Source of the DNA: Paracoccaceae bacterium
Lineage (GTDB): Bacteria; Pseudomonadota; Alphaproteobacteria; Rhodobacterales; Rhodobacteraceae
NCBI GenBank assembly: GCA_030697175.1
Contig: JAUYQR010000011.1
Coordinates: forward strand, 372,001 to 436,000
Direction of reading: 5' to 3'
DNA length: 64,000 nucleotides
In this document: positions 53,767 through 63,404 of the stretch, one piece after another
How positions within the stretch are numbered: position 1 is the first letter of the stretch
Layout of the letters: each line of letters starts with the position of its first letter
Made by a program: the position numbers and the translations under genes
Notes under the pieces: model-generated
Told to the model about the DNA's origin: nothing
Databases searched by the model: none
The model's input: only the letters and a program-made list of their open reading frames with translations

Positions 53767-54825
53767 TCAGGGCAGGGTCAGATCCACCCAGACCGGCCGG
53801 TGGCGCGACGCGGCGGCCAGATCGGCGGCAAGGGGGTCGCTGTCCGGGGGCCAGAGGGCGCCCGCAGCGGTGACGGTCAGGTTGGCGGCGGGCAACACCA
53901 GATCGACGCGCAGCCCGCCGATCTCGGCGTAAAGCGCGGTATCCAGCGCCGGGTCGCCGGTGTGGTCAGGCTCCACCCGCCCGTGCGTGCCACGCGGGGC
54001 GGGGTCTTGCAGCGCCGGGTGGGACAGAAGCGCCGCGATGCCGTCGCGCAGGCCGTCGCCATCGTTGGGGTCCAGGTTGGCATCGCCCAGCACGACGAAG
54101 GGCGCGGCAGGTGCCGCCATCGGCAGCGCGCCGTCCAGCATCAGCCGCCAGAACGCCGCCTCGTCATGGTTGCGCCGCCCATTGCGGTCTTCCGGGCCGT
54201 CGAACACCGGGGGCGTGGCGTGCCATGCCAAAAGGTGCAGCGGGCCTTGATCGGTCAACACCGGCACATCCCAGAAACCGGTCGTCGCCAGCCGCTGCAC
54301 GGCAGCAAGATCGGGCGCGTCGGTGCCAAGGGTCTTGGGCAGGTCGCGCCAGAGGTGATCCGAGAAATCGCGCACCCCGGCCTCGTCCAGCGGCAGGCGC
54401 GACAGGATCGCCATGCCGCCATTTCCGGCAAACAACCCGAATCCCTGCGCATCACGCGGGTCACCGATGCGACCGTTGCCATCCACGTCAAAGCCGGTCT
54501 GGTCGCCAGTGTTGGGGCGCAGCGCAAAGCGGTGCGGGTAGGGCGCGCCCGCCGTTTCCAACGCCTCGGCCAGCAGGCCCAGCGCCACCAGCCCCGCGTC
54601 GTAATCGACATCGGTCAACAGCAGCACATCGGCATCCAGCGCCACCAGCACCCGCACCAGCGCCGCGATCTGCGGATCGTCGCCCGCGACCAGATCCTGC
54701 ACCAGAAGCCCCGGCCCGGTGCGCGCCAGATCGACATTGTAGGTGGCAACGCGCAGCGGTTCTGCCGCCAGCGGCGTTGGCAGCGCGGCCAGCCACAGTG
54801 CAAGAAGCGTCGCGCGCAGGGTCAG
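53767..54825 (-). CDS. Endonuclease/exonuclease/phosphatase family protein with probable CTG start
   Basis: An exported protein of about 352 residues. The frame carries TLRATLLALWLAALPTPLAA, a good Sec signal peptide, then EPLRVATYNVDLARTGPG, the first strand of the EEP fold with its conserved Asn. Later motifs include DADVLLLTDVD, LHLLAWHATP, VVLGDANLDPNDGDG and a final HRPVWVDLTL with the catalytic His. No ATG, GTG or TTG precedes the signal peptide in frame; the first is GTG 54702, which would remove it. CTG 54825 overlaps the upstream stop (CTGA), like the ATGA couplings elsewhere, and is the best start. Confidence 0.75.
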   Translation of the reverse strand: MTLRATLLALWLAALPTPLAAEPLRVATYNVDLARTGPGLLVQDLVAGDDPQIAALVRVLVALDADVLLLTDVDYDAGLVALGLLAEALETAGAPYPHRFALRPNTGDQTGFDVDGNGRIGDPRDAQGFGLFAGNGGMAILSRLPLDEAGVRDFSDHLWRDLPKTLGTDAPDLAAVQRLATTGFWDVPVLTDQGPLHLLAWHATPPVFDGPEDRNGRRNHDEAAFWRLMLDGALPMAAPAAPFVVLGDANLDPNDGDGLRDGIAALLSHPALQDPAPRGTHGRVEPDHTGDPALDTALYAEIGGLRVDLVLPAANLTVTAAGALWPPDSDPLAADLAAASRHRPVWVDLTLP

Positions 54826-55763
54826 GCCTTCGCCATCGCGTCGAGGGCGTCTTCCTCGGTCGGAACAAGGCCGCGTTTCGTGCGGATCATGTCGGCGATC
54901 CGGCCCATCGCCACACCCCGCATCAAAAGGCTTGCCGGCAGGAAGGCCCAGGCGGCCATTGTCCAGATCAGGGTCTGCGCCGAGGTCAGCGTTGACGGTG
55001 GCAGGCCGGAACTGGCCAGCGTGACCAGGGTGGGAATGAGGAACGGCAGCAGGAACCCGACCGCAAGGTTGAACCGCGCGTCGCGCTCAAGCCGGTCGAC
55101 CACGTCGCCGCCTGCGGTGGGTTCGAAGGTCGGCAGGTTGACCCAGACGTTGAAGGCGCTTTTCGTCGACGGCCAGCCCGCGAGTTTCAGCACGATGACG
55201 AACACCGCCAGCGACAGGATCGACAGGAAGTAGGCCGTGCCGGCAGCGGTGCGCACATCCAGCACCTCTGCCGGGGTCGCGGTCTCCGCCATCATGTAAG
55301 ACGCCAGCCGAACCGGCGAATACGGGAAATCCAGCGATTGCCCGATCAGCACCCCCACGGCCCGGAACAGCCGCGTGACAGTGGTCGGGTCTTCACGGTC
55401 TGCCACGATGACCGACAGGGTGATGATGATCGCCAGCAGCATCAGGTACCGGATGCGGTTGAACGGCGCGCCGTCGCGAAATTCGACAAGGCTGGGGTAG
55501 ACGGCGTTGTATTCCATGAACACCAGCGCCCCGGCGAACAAGGCCATCAGCGCCACGATCTGCTTGGTGTCGGTGCCGATGCCCGGCAGGATCACCGAAG
55601 GCATCACGATCAGGATCATCACCAGAAACGCGCGCACCGCCGCACCCGTCGCACGGTTCAGCCATGTCCGGGCGTGCCCGTCCATCGACGGGACGATCCG
55701 AACTTCAAGCCGGGTACCAAAGAAGTCGCGCACGTTTTTGATCAGTGCCTCAATTTTGCCCAA
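54822..55763 (-). CDS. Conserved membrane protein of unknown function
   Basis: A 313-residue inner-membrane protein with about six or seven spans. The start is taken as TTG 55763, giving MGKIEALIKNVRDFFGTRLE and having GGGGAGG upstream at normal distance; a TTG at 55784 in frame lies before that ribosome binding site and is less likely. The N-terminal ~35 residues are amphipathic and cytoplasmic, and the C-terminus is charged. No family function is recognised. It is upstream of and overlaps the EEP gene. Confidence 0.7.
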   Translation of the reverse strand: MGKIEALIKNVRDFFGTRLEVRIVPSMDGHARTWLNRATGAAVRAFLVMILIVMPSVILPGIGTDTKQIVALMALFAGALVFMEYNAVYPSLVEFRDGAPFNRIRYLMLLAIIITLSVIVADREDPTTVTRLFRAVGVLIGQSLDFPYSPVRLASYMMAETATPAEVLDVRTAAGTAYFLSILSLAVFVIVLKLAGWPSTKSAFNVWVNLPTFEPTAGGDVVDRLERDARFNLAVGFLLPFLIPTLVTLASSGLPPSTLTSAQTLIWTMAAWAFLPASLLMRGVAMGRIADMIRTKRGLVPTEEDALDAMAKA

Positions 55764-56007
55764 TTTGTTAAGGCCTCCCCACAAGCGCGCAACATTTCTT
55801 CAACGAAACACCAGCTTTATGGCCATTTCAGGGACGGTCTGTTGCATAAATGCGAGATTTCTCCATCACATTCACTAATGCGCGCAACCGCTTACAATAT
55901 CTTGTGGTTCGCCGCCAAGGAATCCACACAACCAACCCATACAACCGGACGGTGAACATACCGTCAAGCGCCGGGCCGAATCCCTGCCGAATCGGCCATG
56001 AATCACA
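55764..56007. other. Intergenic stretch without a gene
   Basis: About 245 bases, richer in A and T than the surroundings, between the membrane-protein gene and the leuD terminator. It should contain the promoter of the minus-strand membrane protein. No gene or RNA was recognised. Confidence 0.5.
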
Positions 56008-56031
56008 AAGGGCGCAGTCCCCTGCGCCCTT
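56008..56031 (-). terminator. Hairpin terminator after leuD
   Basis: A perfect 10-bp stem AAGGGCGCAG / CTGCGCCCTT (56022-56031 with 56008-56017 on the minus strand) with a 4-base loop lies 30 bases past the leuD stop. The following T run is short (TTTGTG), so efficiency is uncertain. Confidence 0.7.
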
Positions 56032-56061
56032 CGGCTTGCGTATGGGTCGGCTGACTACGCC

Positions 56062-56667
56062 TCAGGCCCAGGGCCGCAGCGTTGCGGCCTTTGCCTCATA
56101 GGCCGCGATCGACGCGGCTTTCTCCATCGTCAGACCGATGTCATCCAGCCCGTTGATCAGGCAGTGCTTGCGGTGGCTGTCCACCTCGAACGCGAACACC
56201 TTGCCGTCCGAGGTGGTGACGGTCTGCGACGGCAGGTCGACGGTGATCCGGGCGTTCGCGCCCTTGCGCGCGTCGGCCATCAGCGCATCGACCACATCCT
56301 GCGGCATCACGATCGGCAGGATGCCGTTCTTGAAGCAGTTGTTGTAGAAGATGTCCGCGAAGCTGGTCGAGATCACGCAGCGGATGCCGAAATCCAGAAG
56401 CGCCCAAGGCGCATGTTCGCGCGACGATCCGCAGCCGAAGTTGTCGCCCGCCACAAGGATCTCGGCGCTGCGATAGGCGGGCTGGTTCAGCACGAAATCC
56501 GGGATTTCCTTGCCGTCCTGGGTATAGCGCATCTCGTCGAACAGGTTCACGCCAAGGCCCGACCGCTTGATGGTCTTGAGGAACTGCTTGGGGATGATCA
56601 TGTCGGTGTCGATGTTGACCAGGGGCATCGGGGCGGCAATGCCGGTCAGGGTGGTGAACTTGTCCAT
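56062..56667 (-). CDS. leuD: 3-isopropylmalate dehydratase small subunit
   Basis: The 201-residue small subunit of isopropylmalate isomerase, step two of leucine biosynthesis. [16 protein letters not shown] near residue 18 and [17 protein letters not shown] near 75 are diagnostic. CTGGAGTCGTCTG precedes ATG 56667. It works with LeuC, encoded at 58122-59543 on the same strand, but an inverted glycosyltransferase gene lies between them, so the two subunits cannot be in one simple operon unless the transcript runs antisense through that gene. Confidence 0.97.
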   Translation of the reverse strand: MDKFTTLTGIAAPMPLVNIDTDMIIPKQFLKTIKRSGLGVNLFDEMRYTQDGKEIPDFVLNQPAYRSAEILVAGDNFGCGSSREHAPWALLDFGIRCVISTSFADIFYNNCFKNGILPIVMPQDVVDALMADARKGANARITVDLPSQTVTTSDGKVFAFEVDSHRKHCLINGLDDIGLTMEKAASIAAYEAKAATLRPWA

Positions 56668-56798
56668 CAGACGACTCCAGATCATGTGGATTGCCTTGTT
56701 TCCTTACCGCTCCGCAAAGGAAACGGCAACCGTGCCCGGCTGGACATTGCATGCTTTCACGGCATACGTTCTTGCGATTGTTCAGTGAAAGCATCTCG

Positions 56799-58088
56799 AT
56801 GACCAGACGGCCGCGCGTCCTCATTCTAGCCGAGCATTGCAACCCGCTTTGGCCGTCGCTGCCGATCGTAGGTTACAAGTACGCGCTGGCTTTGGCCCGG
56901 CATTGTGACGTCAGGATCGTGACCCAGATCCGCAACAAACCCGCCATCACCGAGGATGGGCGCGAACTGGACCGGTTCGATTTCATCGACAACGAATACA
57001 TCGCACGCCCGATGGCACGGCTGGCGAACCTCCTGCGCGGCGGCGATCAGGTGGCATGGTCGACCGCGGTGATCATGGGTTACCCGCCCTATCTTGCATT
57101 CGAGCGTGACACCTGGAAACGCTACCGCCCCGCGATCGAGGCCGGGGACTTCGACATCATCCACCGCGTCACGCCAATGTCGCCCACACAAGCCAGTTAC
57201 ATCGCTGGCCGTGGTGGCGTGCCGTTCATCATCGGGCCGTTGAATGGCAATCTTGACTGGCCAAAGGCGTTCCGCAGCGAACAGAAACGCGAGAAGGAAA
57301 CGCTTCGCAAGTTGCGTAACTTCTACAAGTATTTGCCCTATGCCAAGCGCACCTATAGCCGCGCCGCAGCAGTGCTGGCTGCGTTTCGCCACACGATTGA
57401 TGACATTCCGTTCACGCCAAGGGAACGGATCGTCTCGTTTCCCGAAATCGGGTTCGATCCCGACGTGTTCCCGTCAGACCGCAAGCGCGCACCGTTTGAC
57501 GGATCAGGCGAGAAGGTCTTCCTCTATGCGGGGCGACTGGTTCCTTACAAGGTGCCCGAGGTCGTGGTTCGTGCCTTCATTGGCGATGAACGCCTGCGCC
57601 AGCACCGGTTGCGCATCATTGGCGATGGCCCTGAACGGGCGCGGATAGAAGCTATGGTGCGCGACGCCGGCGCACAGGACAGGGTCAGCTTTGAAGGAGC
57701 CAAGCGGCAGGTCGAGGTTGCCGAGGCGATGCTGACAAGCGATGCCTTCGTCTTTCCGTCGATCCGCGAATTGGGCGCCGGGGTGGTGATCGAGGCAATG
57801 GCAACCGGCACGCTTTGCATTGTCACCGATTACGGAGCGCCAGGCGATCTGGTGTCAAACGGGCGCGGCGTGGCGCTGCCATTGCAGCCGTTGGACGATC
57901 TGGTGCTGTCGTGCCGTGCGGCGATGCTTGCCTGCCTTGATCGCCCTGCCGAACATGCCGCACTTGCGAAAGCCGGGCAGGACCATGCGCTGGCCAACTA
58001 CACCTGGGACGCAAAGGCCCGGCAGACCGTCGAGATCTACCGGGCCGTCTTGTCGGGCCGAACGCTGGAAGGTGTCAGTCCGTATTGA
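56799..58088 (+). CDS. Glycosyltransferase family 4 protein
   Basis: A 429-residue GT-B enzyme. The N-terminal domain begins PRVLILAEHCNPLWPSLPIV; the C-terminal donor domain has FLYAGRLVPYKVPE and the family signature around SIRELGAGVVIEAMATGT, with the Glu pair that contacts the nucleotide sugar. It should transfer a sugar in polysaccharide or lipid glycosylation, but no other such gene is nearby. ATG 56799 gives the usual N-terminus; its ribosome binding site is weak. The gene lies inverted between leuC and leuD, which suggests insertion. Confidence 0.88.
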   Translation: MTRRPRVLILAEHCNPLWPSLPIVGYKYALALARHCDVRIVTQIRNKPAITEDGRELDRFDFIDNEYIARPMARLANLLRGGDQVAWSTAVIMGYPPYLAFERDTWKRYRPAIEAGDFDIIHRVTPMSPTQASYIAGRGGVPFIIGPLNGNLDWPKAFRSEQKREKETLRKLRNFYKYLPYAKRTYSRAAAVLAAFRHTIDDIPFTPRERIVSFPEIGFDPDVFPSDRKRAPFDGSGEKVFLYAGRLVPYKVPEVVVRAFIGDERLRQHRLRIIGDGPERARIEAMVRDAGAQDRVSFEGAKRQVEVAEAMLTSDAFVFPSIRELGAGVVIEAMATGTLCIVTDYGAPGDLVSNGRGVALPLQPLDDLVLSCRAAMLACLDRPAEHAALAKAGQDHALANYTWDAKARQTVEIYRAVLSGRTLEGVSPY

Positions 58089-58121
58089 CGCACGACAGAG
58101 CGTTTCCGCTCTGCTGCCCTG

Positions 58122-59543
58122 TCAGACCATCTCTCCCATCATCTCGCGCACATCAGTCAACCGCCCGGTGATCGCCGCCGCTGCCGCCATTGCGGGCGAC
58201 AGCAGGTGCGTGCGCCCACCACGGCCCTGACGGCCCTCGAAGTTGCGGTTCGACGTGGCCGCACAGCGCTCGCCGGGCGAAAGCTGGTCGGGGTTCATCG
58301 CAAGGCACATCGAGCAGCCTGCCAGACGCCACTCAAACCCGGCGTCGAGGAAGATCTGCGCCAGACCTTCTTCTTCCGCCTGCGCGCGCACAAGGCCCGA
58401 ACCGGGAACGACCATCGCGCGGATGCCGTCCTTCTTTTTCTTGCCCTTCAGGATCGCGGCCGCAGCCCGCAGGTCTTCGATCCGGCCATTGGTGCAAGAC
58501 CCGATGAACACCGTGTCGATCTCGATCTCGCTCAGCTTCTGGCCCGGCTTCAGGCCCATGTAGTCAAGGCTGCGCTGCACGGCTTCGACCTTGCCGCCGG
58601 TGAAATCGGCCGGGTTCGGCACCACGCCGGTGATCGGCAGCACATCCTCGGGGCTGGTCCCCCAGGTCACGACCGGGGCGATATCCTCGCCCTTGATCGT
58701 CACCACCTTGTCGAAATGCGCGCCATCATCGGTGTAAAGCGTCTTCCACCAGGCCAGCGCCGCCTCCCACCTGGCACCCTTCGGCGCATGCGGGCGGCCC
58801 ATGCAATAGGCATAGGTCTTTTCATCCGGCGCGATCAGGCCGGCACGCGCGCCGCCTTCGATGGCCATGTTGCAGACGGTCATCCGGCCTTCCATCGACA
58901 GTTCGCGAATCGCCTGACCGCAATATTCGATGACATAGCCGGTGCCGCCCGCCGTGCCGGTTTCACCGATCACCGAAAGCGTGATGTCCTTGGCCGTGAC
59001 GCCGGGGCGCAACGACCCGGTGATCTCGACCTTCATGTTCTTGGCCTTGCGCTGGATCAGCGTCTGCGTCGCCAGCACATGCTCCACCTCGGACGTGCCG
59101 ATGCCGTGGGCGAGCGAGCCGAACGCACCATGCGTGGCGGTGTGGCTGTCACCACACACCACCGTCATGCCCGGCAGCGTCCAGCCCTGTTCCGGGCCGA
59201 CGATGTGGACGATGCCCTGGCGCACGTCGGACACCGGGTAGTAGTTGATCCCGAAGTCCTTGGCATTCTGGTCCAGCGCCTGAACCTGCACGCGGCTGTC
59301 TTCGGTCATCGTGGCGGCGTTGGCGCGGTCCAGTGTCGTCGGCACGTTATGGTCCGGCACGGCGATGGTCTTTTCCGGCGCGCGAACCTTGCGGCCCGTC
59401 ATCCGCAGCCCTTCAAAGGCTTGCGGGCTGGTTACTTCGTGAACCAGATGGCGGTCGATATACAGCAGGCAGGTGCCATCCTCGGCCTGATGGACGACAT
59501 GGTCATCCCAGATCTTGTCATAAAGCGTGCGCGGAGCGGTCAT
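58122..59543 (-). CDS. leuC: 3-isopropylmalate dehydratase large subunit
   Basis: The 473-residue large subunit of isopropylmalate isomerase, an aconitase-type 4Fe-4S enzyme. The cluster Cys are visible in [11 protein letters not shown] and in [29 protein letters not shown] is the substrate segment typical of LeuC. Length is normal. The stop is 33 bases from the end of the convergent glycosyltransferase gene. Confidence 0.97.
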   Translation of the reverse strand: MTAPRTLYDKIWDDHVVHQAEDGTCLLYIDRHLVHEVTSPQAFEGLRMTGRKVRAPEKTIAVPDHNVPTTLDRANAATMTEDSRVQVQALDQNAKDFGINYYPVSDVRQGIVHIVGPEQGWTLPGMTVVCGDSHTATHGAFGSLAHGIGTSEVEHVLATQTLIQRKAKNMKVEITGSLRPGVTAKDITLSVIGETGTAGGTGYVIEYCGQAIRELSMEGRMTVCNMAIEGGARAGLIAPDEKTYAYCMGRPHAPKGARWEAALAWWKTLYTDDGAHFDKVVTIKGEDIAPVVTWGTSPEDVLPITGVVPNPADFTGGKVEAVQRSLDYMGLKPGQKLSEIEIDTVFIGSCTNGRIEDLRAAAAILKGKKKKDGIRAMVVPGSGLVRAQAEEEGLAQIFLDAGFEWRLAGCSMCLAMNPDQLSPGERCAATSNRNFEGRQGRGGRTHLLSPAMAAAAAITGRLTDVREMMGEMV

Positions 59544-59762
59544 GGCTCATCTCATCTGTTTGGCGAATGGGGAAAGTCGGGTGACGCGGGAAGGCGTCAG
59601 GCAAGTCGTGCGAGGACAGACCGGTTCAGCGCGGTGAACCGCCACGGCAGGCGATCATGGTCGGCAATGTCGAAAAAGCGCGTCATGGGCAGCGAAATAC
59701 GCCTTTGCCCCTCGCAAAGCAAGGCTTGCACGCACATCTGAAAGGACAAGCCCGGAACAAGG

Positions 59763-60389
59763 ATGCCGATCATGCGCTGGCTTATCGCCCTCGCCCTCAC
59801 GCTCGGCACTTTCACCGCAGCGGAGGCTGACATGTACAACGGCAACGAAACCCCGGCCTACACCGTCGAGACGACCGATGGCGCGTTCGAACTTCGCAGC
59901 TATTCCCCGCATATCGCGGCGGAAGTGACGGTTTCGGGCAGTCGCGATGCCGCGATCAACGCGGGCTTCCGGGTGCTGGCGGGCTATATCTTCGGCGGCA
60001 ACGAGGCGAAGGCCAAGGTCGCGATGACCACGCCCGTGACCCAAGCGCCGTCTGAAAAGATCGCCATGACGACCCCGGTCACGCAGGTGGAATCGGATCA
60101 GGGCTGGACGGTGCAGTTCATGATGCCTTCGGAATACACGCTGGATACCCTGCCAAAGCCCAAGGACAACCGCATCCGGTTTGTCACCACCGATCCCGTC
60201 CGCATGGCCGTGCTGCGGTTTTCCGGCATCCCGACCACCGCCGCGCTTGCAAAGCGGACAGACGTGCTGCGCGCCTGGGCCGCTGCGAAGGGCCTGACCC
60301 TGACCGGCGCCCCGCAGTTCATGTTCTACGATCCGCCGTTCCGCATGCCGTGGAACCGGCGAAACGAAGTGGCCTTCGCCCTCAAGTGA
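59763..60389 (+). CDS. SOUL heme-binding family protein
   Basis: A 208-residue exported protein. A Sec signal peptide spans about residues 1-22 (MRWLIALALTLGTFTAAEA). The SOUL domain follows, with YTVETTDGAFELRSYSP, two copies of KVAMTTPVTQ/KIAMTTPVTQ near residues 86 and 99, and FMFYDPPFRMPWNRRNEV at the C-terminus. SOUL proteins bind heme or tetrapyrrole. ATG 59763 and ATG 59772 in the same frame are both possible starts. The 219 bases upstream hold no gene I can support. Confidence 0.9.
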   Translation: MPIMRWLIALALTLGTFTAAEADMYNGNETPAYTVETTDGAFELRSYSPHIAAEVTVSGSRDAAINAGFRVLAGYIFGGNEAKAKVAMTTPVTQAPSEKIAMTTPVTQVESDQGWTVQFMMPSEYTLDTLPKPKDNRIRFVTTDPVRMAVLRFSGIPTTAALAKRTDVLRAWAAAKGLTLTGAPQFMFYDPPFRMPWNRRNEVAFALK

Positions 60390-60510
60390 GCCATGCCTTG
60401 CCAAGCAACCGCCCGAAAGGTAGTGCCGCAGCCTTCGGTCGGTTGAGATTGCTCCCTTTGGGTGGTAGCCTTGGCTGAATTGCTGGCGCGGAAGCCGTTC
60501 CGCGCGTTCC

Positions 60511-60942
60511 ATGGAGGACTTTGTCCTGTCTCATTCTGATCCCGCGACCGGCCTTCCGGTTGGCCCGCGCCCGACAAACCCCGCAGAACCGGATTACACG
60601 TCCGAACAGGTTCTGGCCGCCGTCCTTGCCTCGGTCGACGACGACAAGGCCGAGGATATCGTCCAGATCGACCTGCGCGGGCGGTCCGACGTGGCCGATT
60701 ACATGGTCATCTGTTCGGGCCGGTCATCGCGGCAGGTGGCCTCGATCTCGGAAAAGCTGGCCGACCGGCTGAAGCAGGAGTTCCGGATTTCGGCCAGGAT
60801 GGAAGGCAAGGAAACCGGCGACTGGGTGCTGATCGACGCGTCCGATGTCATCGTCCACGTTTTCCGCCCCGAAGTGCGCGACTTCTATCAGCTTGAAAAG
60901 ATGTGGCTTCCCGCCGGGTCCACGCTGGCCGCCAAAGGCTGA
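60511..60942 (+). CDS. rsfS: Ribosome silencing factor RsfS
   Basis: A 143-residue protein that binds L14 of the large ribosomal subunit and blocks subunit joining. The family core DKAEDIVQIDLRGRSDVADY lies near residues 44-63, followed by YMVICSGRSSRQV and GDWVLIDASDVIVHVF. The first 28 residues are a variable extension. Its stop overlaps rlmH by one base (TGATG), the usual partner. Confidence 0.95.
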   Translation: MEDFVLSHSDPATGLPVGPRPTNPAEPDYTSEQVLAAVLASVDDDKAEDIVQIDLRGRSDVADYMVICSGRSSRQVASISEKLADRLKQEFRISARMEGKETGDWVLIDASDVIVHVFRPEVRDFYQLEKMWLPAGSTLAAKG

Positions 60943-61412
60943 TGCGGCTGCACCTGTGCGCCGTTGGTCGGCTGCGCGCCGGGCCTGAACGCGTGCTGGT
61001 GGATGATTACCTTGCCCGCGCCGACCGCACCGGCCGCGCGCTTGGCCTTGGCCCGGTCACCGAACACGAGGTCGAAGACAAGCGCGGCGGTGGCATGGCG
61101 GCAGAAGCCGACCTTCTGGGCCGCACCCTGCCCGCCGGGGCCGCGGTGGTGGTGCTGGATGAACGCGGCAAGACCCTGTCCAGCCCCGAGCTTGCCACCC
61201 AGCTTGCCCAGTGGCGCGATACCGGCCGGCAGGACGCGGCCTTCGTGATCGGCGGTGCGGATGGCATCGACCCCGGCCTTCGCGCCCGCGCCGATCTTGC
61301 CATCAGCTTTGGCCGCATGGTCTGGCCGCACATGCTGGTCCGCGTGATGCTGGCCGAACAGCTTTACCGCGCCACGACGATTCTCTCCGGCTCGCCCTAT
61401 CACCGCGTCTGA
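60942..61412 (+). CDS. rlmH: 23S rRNA pseudouridine-1915 N3-methyltransferase RlmH
   Basis: A 156-residue SPOUT methyltransferase acting on m3-psi1915 of 23S rRNA. RLHLCAVGRLRAGPERVLVD begins the protein, VVVLDERGKTLSSPELA lies near 68, and FVIGGADG (SAM-binding knot) near 105. Length is exactly as expected for the family. ATG 60942 is coupled to rsfS. The stop overlaps the convergent EamA gene by 13 bases. Confidence 0.96.
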   Translation: MRLHLCAVGRLRAGPERVLVDDYLARADRTGRALGLGPVTEHEVEDKRGGGMAAEADLLGRTLPAGAAVVVLDERGKTLSSPELATQLAQWRDTGRQDAAFVIGGADGIDPGLRARADLAISFGRMVWPHMLVRVMLAEQLYRATTILSGSPYHRV

Positions 61413-62269
61413 ACCCGGCTCCGCGTCAGCGTGTAGATCCCCGAGGCCACCACCAGCGCCGCACCGGCCCAGGTCGCCGCATCCGGCCGCTCGCCAAAAA
61501 TCGCCATCGCCAGGATCATCGCGAACACCAGACGAGTGTAGCGAAACGGCGTGACCAGCGACACCTCCCCCGTCCGCATCGCCCCGGTCAGCGCGTGATA
61601 GCCAAGCATGCCGAACACGCTGCCCCCCGCAATCAGCGCCAGCCCGTGCAGGTCCGGCAGCACCGCCCCGCCGCTCCACGCAAGCAGGATCGCCCCCGCC
61701 GTCGCCAGCATGGCAAACCCCAGAACCCCCAACTGCCGGTTCGACAGCCCCTTGGGCGCCGCCCGCGTCGCAAGGTCACGCCCGGCAAAACCCAACAAGC
61801 CCACGACAGCCAGCAGCGACAGGGCCGAAAACCCCTCCACCCCCGGCCGCAGGATGACAAGCACGCCGACAAACCCGACGATCACCGCCAGCCAGCGCTG
61901 CCAGCCGACCTTCTCGCCAAAGATCAGCGCCGCAGCAGCAACCACGACCAGCGGCGTCGCCTGCAGGATCGCCGAGGTGGTGGACAGCGCCGTCAGTGCA
62001 ATCGAAAGCCCGTAAAACAGCCGCCCCACCACCTCGAACGCCGACCGCACCAGCATCGCCGGGGCGACGAAAGCGCGCGGTGCCACCGCCTCGCCGCGTG
62101 CCATCGCCATCAGGGCAAACACCAGCACCCCGACGATCCCCATCAGCAGCAGGATCTGGCCCAGGGGCATCACCCTTGCGGCGGCCTTGACGAACACGTC
62201 CTCCACGGCAAAGCCCGCCATCGAGCCGGTCATGTAAAGCGCGCCGCGATGGTTGTCCGACAGGATCAC
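61400..62269 (-). CDS. EamA/DMT family transporter
   Basis: A 289-residue membrane protein with ten spans in two EamA repeats. GTG 62269 overlaps the stop of the upstream gene (GTGA), so I preferred it to ATG 62233; longer in-frame extensions fall inside that gene. Coupling to the proline-racemase-family gene suggests it moves the amino acid or a product of that enzyme, which is inference. Confidence 0.85.
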   Translation of the reverse strand: MILSDNHRGALYMTGSMAGFAVEDVFVKAAARVMPLGQILLLMGIVGVLVFALMAMARGEAVAPRAFVAPAMLVRSAFEVVGRLFYGLSIALTALSTTSAILQATPLVVVAAAALIFGEKVGWQRWLAVIVGFVGVLVILRPGVEGFSALSLLAVVGLLGFAGRDLATRAAPKGLSNRQLGVLGFAMLATAGAILLAWSGGAVLPDLHGLALIAGGSVFGMLGYHALTGAMRTGEVSLVTPFRYTRLVFAMILAMAIFGERPDAATWAGAALVVASGIYTLTRSRVQTR

Positions 62270-63294
62270 CGCGCGCCCCAGGTATCCGACAACCGGTAGC
62301 CTTCCGGCCAGGGATCGGCGGGGTCCAGCATGTGCTGGTGCGTGCCGGTGATCCACGCCCGGCCCGAGATTTCGGGCAGGATCGCAGGCTTGTCACCCAC
62401 CCGCGCCGCGCCGACGATGCGGCCCTCGAACTGCCCGCCGATCAGCGACCGCGCGCGCAACACCTCGCCCGGCGCGATCTGACCCTTGGCCGCCATCAGC
62501 GCCAGCCGTGCCGAAACCGCCGTGCCGGTGGGCGACCGGTCGATCTTGCCCGGACGGACGGAAACCGCGTGCTTCGTCTCCCAGCCGTCCGCAACCGGCA
62601 CCAAGGGCCCCGCGAACAGGCAGAACGAGAAATGCCGCCAATCGGGGTTTTCCGGGTGGTGAAAGCCAAGCTGCGCGTCCGCCGCCGCTGTGATCTGAAC
62701 GCCCAGCCGTGCCATCGCATGCGCCTCTTCCGGCGCGTGGGTAAAGCCCAGCGCCTCGGCATCCACCACCACGAAACTGTCGCCGCCATAGGCCGTGTCG
62801 ACGGTCAACCGTCCCAGCCCCGGCACCTCCAGCGGCAGGCCCAGACGGTCTGCAAAGGACGGCAGGTTGCGCACGAAGATCCGCTCCGCCTTGCCGTCCC
62901 GACACTCTGCCCGCACCGCAACCAATCCCCCCGGCGCCTCCAGCACCAGTTCGGTCACCGGCTCCACCATCGGGATGATCCCGCTGTCCAGCAGCACCGT
63001 CGCCACGCAGATCGAGTTCGATCCCGACATCGGCGGGTTATCCTCAGGCTCCATGATGATGAAGCCCATCTGCGCGCGCGGGTCTTTCGGCGGCACCAGC
63101 AGGTTCACGTGGCGAAACACCCCGCCCCTCGGTTCGTTCAAAACGAAGTGGCGCAGGGTCTGGTCCTGCCACAGCGCCTCGCGCATCTCCCACAGGGTTG
63201 CGCCCGGCGGCGGGGCAACGCCGCCAACGATCACATCGCCGACCTCGCCTTCGGCATGGGCGGAAATCACGTGGATTACTTTGCTCGTGCGCAT
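62266..63294 (-). CDS. Proline racemase family protein, probable trans-3-hydroxy-L-proline dehydratase
   Basis: A 342-residue protein with the two-fold diaminopimelate-epimerase-like fold of the family. The first catalytic position, Cys in racemases (MCGHG), is Ser90 here (MSGSNS), and the second, Cys in DRSPCGTG, is Thr256 (DRSPTGTA). Cys to Thr at the second site is typical of trans-3-hydroxy-L-proline dehydratase, which forms pyrroline-2-carboxylate; Cys/Cys would indicate a racemase or 4-hydroxyproline epimerase. Ser at the first site is less usual. It is coupled to the EamA transporter. Confidence 0.82.
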   Translation of the reverse strand: MRTSKVIHVISAHAEGEVGDVIVGGVAPPPGATLWEMREALWQDQTLRHFVLNEPRGGVFRHVNLLVPPKDPRAQMGFIIMEPEDNPPMSGSNSICVATVLLDSGIIPMVEPVTELVLEAPGGLVAVRAECRDGKAERIFVRNLPSFADRLGLPLEVPGLGRLTVDTAYGGDSFVVVDAEALGFTHAPEEAHAMARLGVQITAAADAQLGFHHPENPDWRHFSFCLFAGPLVPVADGWETKHAVSVRPGKIDRSPTGTAVSARLALMAAKGQIAPGEVLRARSLIGGQFEGRIVGAARVGDKPAILPEISGRAWITGTHQHMLDPADPWPEGYRLSDTWGAR

Positions 63295-63327
63295 CTTGCC
63301 CTCGCCTTCGGTCCGTCATCTGTGACC

Positions 63328-63384
63328 AAATATCCCCGCCGGCGATTTTGCCATCAACGTCGGGAGCCTCCGGCGGGGATATTT
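63328..63384. repeat. Perfect 15-base inverted repeat between dapA and the dehydratase gene
   Basis: AAATATCCCCGCCGG (63328-63342) and CCGGCGGGGATATTT (63370-63384) are perfect complements around a 27-base loop. The right arm is followed by TTGAACAG. A very similar string, GCGGGATATTTTCAAACAG, follows the hairpin at 8660-8678. It can serve as terminator of dapA on the minus strand. Confidence 0.65.
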
Positions 63385-63404
63385 TTGAACAGGTGAAACC
63401 TGGG

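Noticed and set aside
55840-55870. TCTGTTGCATAAATG string resembling the end of some IS5-type elements
   Set aside because: No second end, target duplication or transposase fragment is visible nearby.
58096-58113. CAGAGCG-TTTC-CGCTCTG hairpin between the glycosyltransferase and leuC stops
   Set aside because: Only 7 bp with no T run in either direction; too weak to call a terminator.
59597-59686. 29-codon minus-strand frame downstream of leuC ending NRSVLARLA
   Set aside because: It looks protein-like but lacks a ribosome binding site and is too short to support.
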